Positions 51,679 through 54,798 of a stretch of 54,798 bases of DNA are shown here, one piece after another. The notes under the pieces are model-generated. The model worked only from the letters and a program-made list of their open reading frames with translations, had not been told where the DNA came from and did not search any database. This stretch comes from Muribaculaceae bacterium (lineage in GTDB: Bacteria > Bacteroidota > Bacteroidia > Bacteroidales > Muribaculaceae), in contig JAFTDD010000001.1 in assembly GCA_017454355.1 (NCBI GenBank), forward strand, positions 1 to 54,798. The letters run 5' to 3'. How positions within the stretch are numbered: position 1 is the first letter of the stretch; the number at the start of each line of letters is the position of its first letter. The translations under genes were made by a program, and so were the position numbers.

Positions 51679-53259
51679 ATGAATTGTGTATTGCAATTAA
51701 GGGTTGAGCCGCGCGTGGCGGCTGTGGAAGATGCGTTGCGCGCTGCCGTGGCTCGCGAACTCGGTGTGGCCATCGGTCGCTTGACGGGAGTGAGGGTCAC
51801 CCGTCGCTCAATCGACGCGCGCCAGCGCCAAGTGATGGTCAATGTGGCCGTGCAGGCCGCCGTCGACGAGCCGTTGTCCTCTACGCCGCTTGTGCCGCCG
51901 GTCGACTATCGTGTGGTGCCCGACGGCGCGCCACAAGCCATCGTCGTGGGCTGCGGACCCGCCGGTCTCTTTGCCGCGTTGCGCCTTATCGAGCACGGCA
52001 TTCGGCCCATAGTGCTCGAGCGTGGCAAGAACGTCCGCGAGCGCCGGCGCGATGTGGCGCGCATCTCGCGCGAGGGCATCGTCGCCCCCGACAGTAACTA
52101 TTGCTTCGGCGAGGGCGGCGCGGGAGCCTATAGCGACGGCAAACTCTACACCCGCAGCAAAAAGCGCGGCAGCGTGGAGGCCGTGCTCGGCATCCTCGTG
52201 CAGCACGGCGCGAGTGAGGCGATTCTCGTTGACGCCCACCCTCATATCGGCAGCGACCGCCTGCCGGCCGTCATCGAGGCGATGCGCTGCACTATCGAGC
52301 GTTGTGGAGGCGAAGTGCATTTCTCCACGCGCGTAGCCGGGCTATTGCTCTCTGCCGGCTCGGTGGCAGTGGAGGGGGTGGTCACGGCCGATGGCCGCGA
52401 GTGGCGCGGACCGGTAATTCTTGCCACAGGACACTCGGCGCGTGACGTCTACCGCATGCTGCATGCCGCCGGCGTCGCGCTGCAGCCCAAAGGCATCGCC
52501 GTTGGTGTGCGTCTGGAGCATCCACAGCACTTAATCGACCAAATACAATATCACAACCCGGCAGGGCGTGGGCAGTGGTTACCGGCAGCGGAGTATAGTT
52601 TTGTCACACAGGTGAATGGCCGTGGCGTCTACTCGTTCTGCATGTGTCCCGGCGGCATCATCGTGCCGGCAACGAGCGAGCAGGAGTTGCTGGTGGTGAA
52701 CGGAATGTCGCCCAGCCGGCGCGACACGCAGTGGTCTAATAGCGGAATGGTGGTGGAGTTGCACCCCGAGGATTTACCGGCCAAATATGATGCGGGGCGA
52801 GACGTGTTGGCGATGATGCGTTTCCAGCACGACGTGGAGCGCACCGCATGGGAGATGGCCGGTTGCAGCCAGGTGGCCGGAGCCCAACGGATGAAAGACT
52901 TTGTCGACGGTCGCGACAGCCATCAATTGCCTCGCTCGTCCTATCCCGCCGGAGTGCAGCCCTCGCGGTTGGACCGCTGGCTGCCACCGATGGTGAGCGA
53001 GAGGCTGCGGCGTGGATTTGAGACCTTCGGCCGTCAGGCGCGCGGCTTCATGACCAACGACGCCGTCGTTATAGGCGTCGAGACACGCACCTCCTCACCC
53101 CTGCGCATTCCGCGCGACCCGGCCACCATGTGCCACATCGATGTGGCCGGCCTCTATCCTTGTGGCGAGGGAGCCGGCTATGCCGGCGGCATCGTCTCGA
53201 GTGCCATCGATGGTCAGCGCTGTGCCGACGCCCTGGCGTCCGCCAACTTCATTTTTTGA
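51679..53259 (+). CDS. FAD-dependent oxidoreductase of the uncharacterised dehydrogenase family
   Basis: 526 aa from the ATG at 51679 (a TTG 6 nt upstream is less likely). A ferredoxin-like N-domain contains VRVTRRSIDARQRQVMVNVA. It is followed by the dinucleotide-binding IVVGCGPAGLFAALRLIEHG and VLERGKNVRERRRD. Further hallmarks are FGEGGAGAYSDGKLYTR, VILATGHSARDVYRML and the C-terminal YPCGEGAGYAGGIVSSAIDG. This is the conserved family often annotated 'NAD(P)/FAD-dependent oxidoreductase'; its substrate is not known. Full length. The leader contains ATTATGAATTGTG words like those found in the AATTGTG repeats. Confidence 0.9.
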   Translation: MNCVLQLRVEPRVAAVEDALRAAVARELGVAIGRLTGVRVTRRSIDARQRQVMVNVAVQAAVDEPLSSTPLVPPVDYRVVPDGAPQAIVVGCGPAGLFAALRLIEHGIRPIVLERGKNVRERRRDVARISREGIVAPDSNYCFGEGGAGAYSDGKLYTRSKKRGSVEAVLGILVQHGASEAILVDAHPHIGSDRLPAVIEAMRCTIERCGGEVHFSTRVAGLLLSAGSVAVEGVVTADGREWRGPVILATGHSARDVYRMLHAAGVALQPKGIAVGVRLEHPQHLIDQIQYHNPAGRGQWLPAAEYSFVTQVNGRGVYSFCMCPGGIIVPATSEQELLVVNGMSPSRRDTQWSNSGMVVELHPEDLPAKYDAGRDVLAMMRFQHDVERTAWEMAGCSQVAGAQRMKDFVDGRDSHQLPRSSYPAGVQPSRLDRWLPPMVSERLRRGFETFGRQARGFMTNDAVVIGVETRTSSPLRIPRDPATMCHIDVAGLYPCGEGAGYAGGIVSSAIDGQRCADALASANFIF

Positions 53260-53758
53260 ATTTCCTAAATTTCGAGACTCGATATTTTCTCTCTCGATAA
53301 TTATCAAAAATTCACGAAAAATATTTTATCTCGTAAATTTTCGTAAATCCACGTAAATCTTTACGGATTTTACGTGAGAGATTTACGATAACTCACGGAA
53401 ATTCACGGGCGATAATTAATATTTTTCGGAAATTCTCGTTAATTTTCAAGAGAAAATTTCGAGTTACGGAATTCTGGTTCCGAAAGTGGGCAATGACTTG
53501 AATAGCAGCATTTTGTAGGGACACAATTTATTGTGTCCATGTGCCGCGGGGGTGGACACAATAAATTGTGTCCCTACAAAACGCTGGCTCATGTCTGAGA
53601 ACAAATGCGGTGGCACCTTGCGGCGGCGTGTGTTCCGGATAAATTAACATATCTTAACACGGGAAGTGGTGAAATTTTGCTAATTTTGTGAATAGAATGT
53701 GGGCAATGGCCCGCGGTGGTAACCGAAATATCACATTATCAACACAATATCTATTTTT
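53260..53758. repeat. Gene-free spacer with two repeat families
   Basis: 53285-53425 is the ACGTAAA/TTTACGTG AT-rich array. 53511-53581 is a perfect inverted repeat with two 29-nt arms made of TTGTAGGGACACAATTTATT and the rest, enclosing a 13-nt GC-rich loop; the same arm is inserted in prmC. From 53640 to 53758 the DNA is a normal leader, with a -7-like TAATTTTG at 53682-53689. No gene seen. Confidence 0.75.
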
Positions 53759-54683
53759 ATGAGAAAGACAACCTTAATGACAATTATGCTGGCGGTAAGT
53801 CTGGCGACTTCGGCTGCCACTACAGAATTGAACGGCGATGCGTCGTCAGTCGGTCAGAGAGCGGTTTGACCTGAACGATGACAAGCAGGTCGACGTTGGT
53901 GACGTGAACCTGCTGCTTGACTACATCCTTGACCCGTCGGCCTTTAACGACGAGCCGCAGGTCGAATCCAAGACCTATACTGTGAACGGCGTCACATTTA
54001 AGATGGTTGCGGTTGCGGGCGGCACGTTCACGATGGGTGCGACTTCGGAGCAGGGCAGCGACGCTTACAATTCCGAGAAACCGGCACATCAGGTGACGTT
54101 GAGCGACTACTGGATTGGTGAGACAGAGGTTACCGAAGGCTTGTGGACGGCCGTGATGGGCAGCAACCCGAGTTACTACAATAAGGGTGACATTTATCCG
54201 GTGGAGTATGTCACTTGGAATGATTGCCAGACGTTTATCAGCAAGTTGAACTCGTTGACGGGCGAGACATTCCGCCTGCCAACGGAGGCCGAGTGGGAGT
54301 TCGCGGCCCGTGGCGGCACTCAGAGCCAGGGCTATAAATACTCCGGCAGCAACACCATCGGCGACGTGGCGTGGTATTATGTTAACGCGTATAATGTCGG
54401 TTCAAGTAGTCCGAATTATGGTAAGCATCCTGTCGCGACGAAGGCCGCAAACGAATTAGGCCTGTACGACATGAGCGGCAACGTGTGGGAGTGGTGTCAG
54501 GATTGGTACGGCAGTTATAGCGGTGCCGCGCAGACGGATCCGACCGGCTCAATAGCGGGCTCCAGCCGCGTGAAGCGCGGCGGCAGTTGGTACTACAACG
54601 CGGGGAACTGCCGCGTGTCGTGTCGGAGCCGCCGCACGCCGTCGTACCGCAGCTACAACCTTGGCTTGCGTCTTGCCCGTTGA
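53759..54683 (+). pseudogene. Dockerin-like/FGE-fold surface protein with a frameshift after the signal peptide
   Basis: A signal peptide is encoded from the ATG at 53759 (MRKTTLMTIMLAVSLATSAA), but that frame meets TGA at 53867. The rest of the protein lies one base forward, open from about 53838 to 54683. It has one Ca loop LNDDKQVDVGDVN and then an FGE-fold domain: FKMVAVAGGTFTMGATSE, GETEVTEGLWTAVMG, RLPTEAEWEFAARGG, LYDMSGNVWEWCQDW and the variable end RVKRGGSW...LGLRLAR. The frames overlap between about 53838 and 53866, so a single-base indel there splits the gene; it could be a real mutation, a phase switch or a sequencing error. The FGE part closely resembles 28079-30187, but the BspA repeats are absent. 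Confidence 0.75.
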
Positions 54684-54708
54684 TTTAGTTTCCCTCCTGC
54701 GAAAAATA
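54558..54708 (+). other. Candidate DGR variable region, copy B, with conserved 3' flank
   Basis: Partner of 30062-30212. Codons in the variable stretch include TAC TAC AAC, GGG AAC, AGC CGC CGC ACG and AGC TAC AAC, nearly all ending in C or G where copy A ends in the same base. The flank TTGCGTCTTGCCCGTT and TTAGTTTCCCTCCTGC are shared. Confidence 0.7.
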
Positions 54709-54717
54709 AAAAATTAA

Positions 54718-54795
54718 AAACAATCGTTTGTGTGGGACAGCCGCCGCGTGTGGCGTCAAGCCCACGCGCGAGCGGTCCCACACAAACGATTGTTT
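54718..54795 (+). terminator. Long hairpin after the variable region, copy B
   Basis: A 21-bp perfect stem (54718-54738 with 54775-54795; arm AAACAATCGTTTGTGTGGGA and C) around a GC-rich inner part that can also pair. It starts 35 nt after the stop codon, in the same place as the hairpin after copy A, but its sequence is different. Confidence 0.75.
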
Positions 54796-54798
54796 CCG

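Noticed and set aside
1-54798. DGR reverse transcriptase, retron or other RT gene
   Set aside because: No protein in the window shows an RT-like catalytic motif; the enzyme must lie elsewhere if the DGR exists.
1-54798. tRNA and rRNA genes
   Set aside because: I looked for T-loop-like GGTTCGAATCC words with matching acceptor stems and for rRNA sequence and found none; very divergent tRNAs could be missed by eye.

Overview
The window looks like chromosomal DNA of a GC-rich gut-type Bacteroidota, most likely Bacteroidales and perhaps Muribaculaceae (inferred; no rRNA is present). The grounds are the promoters (TTTG, 19-20 nt, TAnnTTTG), the near absence of Shine-Dalgarno sequences, and Bacteroidales families such as the type IX secretion C-terminal domain, DUF4836, DUF4954, DUF6452/DUF6048, BspA-like repeats with dockerin modules, and a one-protein hybrid two-component system.

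Layout. 1-2256: a minus-strand remnant of a Bacteroidetes phage-type module, with one gene split by an in-frame TAG. 2257-2692: palindromic and 20-nt tandem repeats. 2693-14377 (minus): two UvrA paralogues flanking a GH13 alpha-amylase and a DUF4836-type lipoprotein, then a type IX-exported protein and fmt. 14521-15578 (plus): a YIP1-like membrane protein and smpB. 15722-18039 (minus): a small acidic protein and a DUF4954 beta-helix protein. 18263-27131 (plus): a lipoprotein fusing a nucleoside hydrolase to a P-loop kinase-like domain, a DUF1232 protein, a giant alpha-2-macroglobulin-like protein and a four-helix-bundle protein. 27456-27754: a probable structured RNA. 28079-30187: a BspA/dockerin/FGE-fold surface protein. 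30380-36963 (minus): rplY, pth, an S4 protein, prmC and a decayed small-gene pair, then a zinc-ribbon protein and a hybrid sensor kinase. 37166-41432 (plus): a GT2/DUF6452/DUF6048 operon and a large unknown. 41530-51560 (minus): a DUF805 protein with a prion-like tail, an M6-like protease, an esterase-like protein, an M3 peptidase, a TPR protein and a HAD phosphatase. 51679-54798 (plus): a flavoprotein and a second FGE-fold protein.

Main biology. (1) The FGE-fold proteins at 28079-30187 and 53759-54683 differ at their C-termini almost only at first and second codon positions, while third bases stay fixed. Homology continues past the stop codons, and each gene is followed by a long perfect hairpin. 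This is the pattern expected for two variable regions of a diversity-generating retroelement; no reverse transcriptase or template repeat is in the window. (2) Several repeat families fill the spacers, and some copies sit in frame inside genes: two in prmC and one in the DUF4836 gene. A heptamer family containing TAA lies upstream of six genes, always in the same orientation. (3) Nested complementary segments plus a terminator at 27550-27754 predict a rod-shaped RNA that could be 6S-like.
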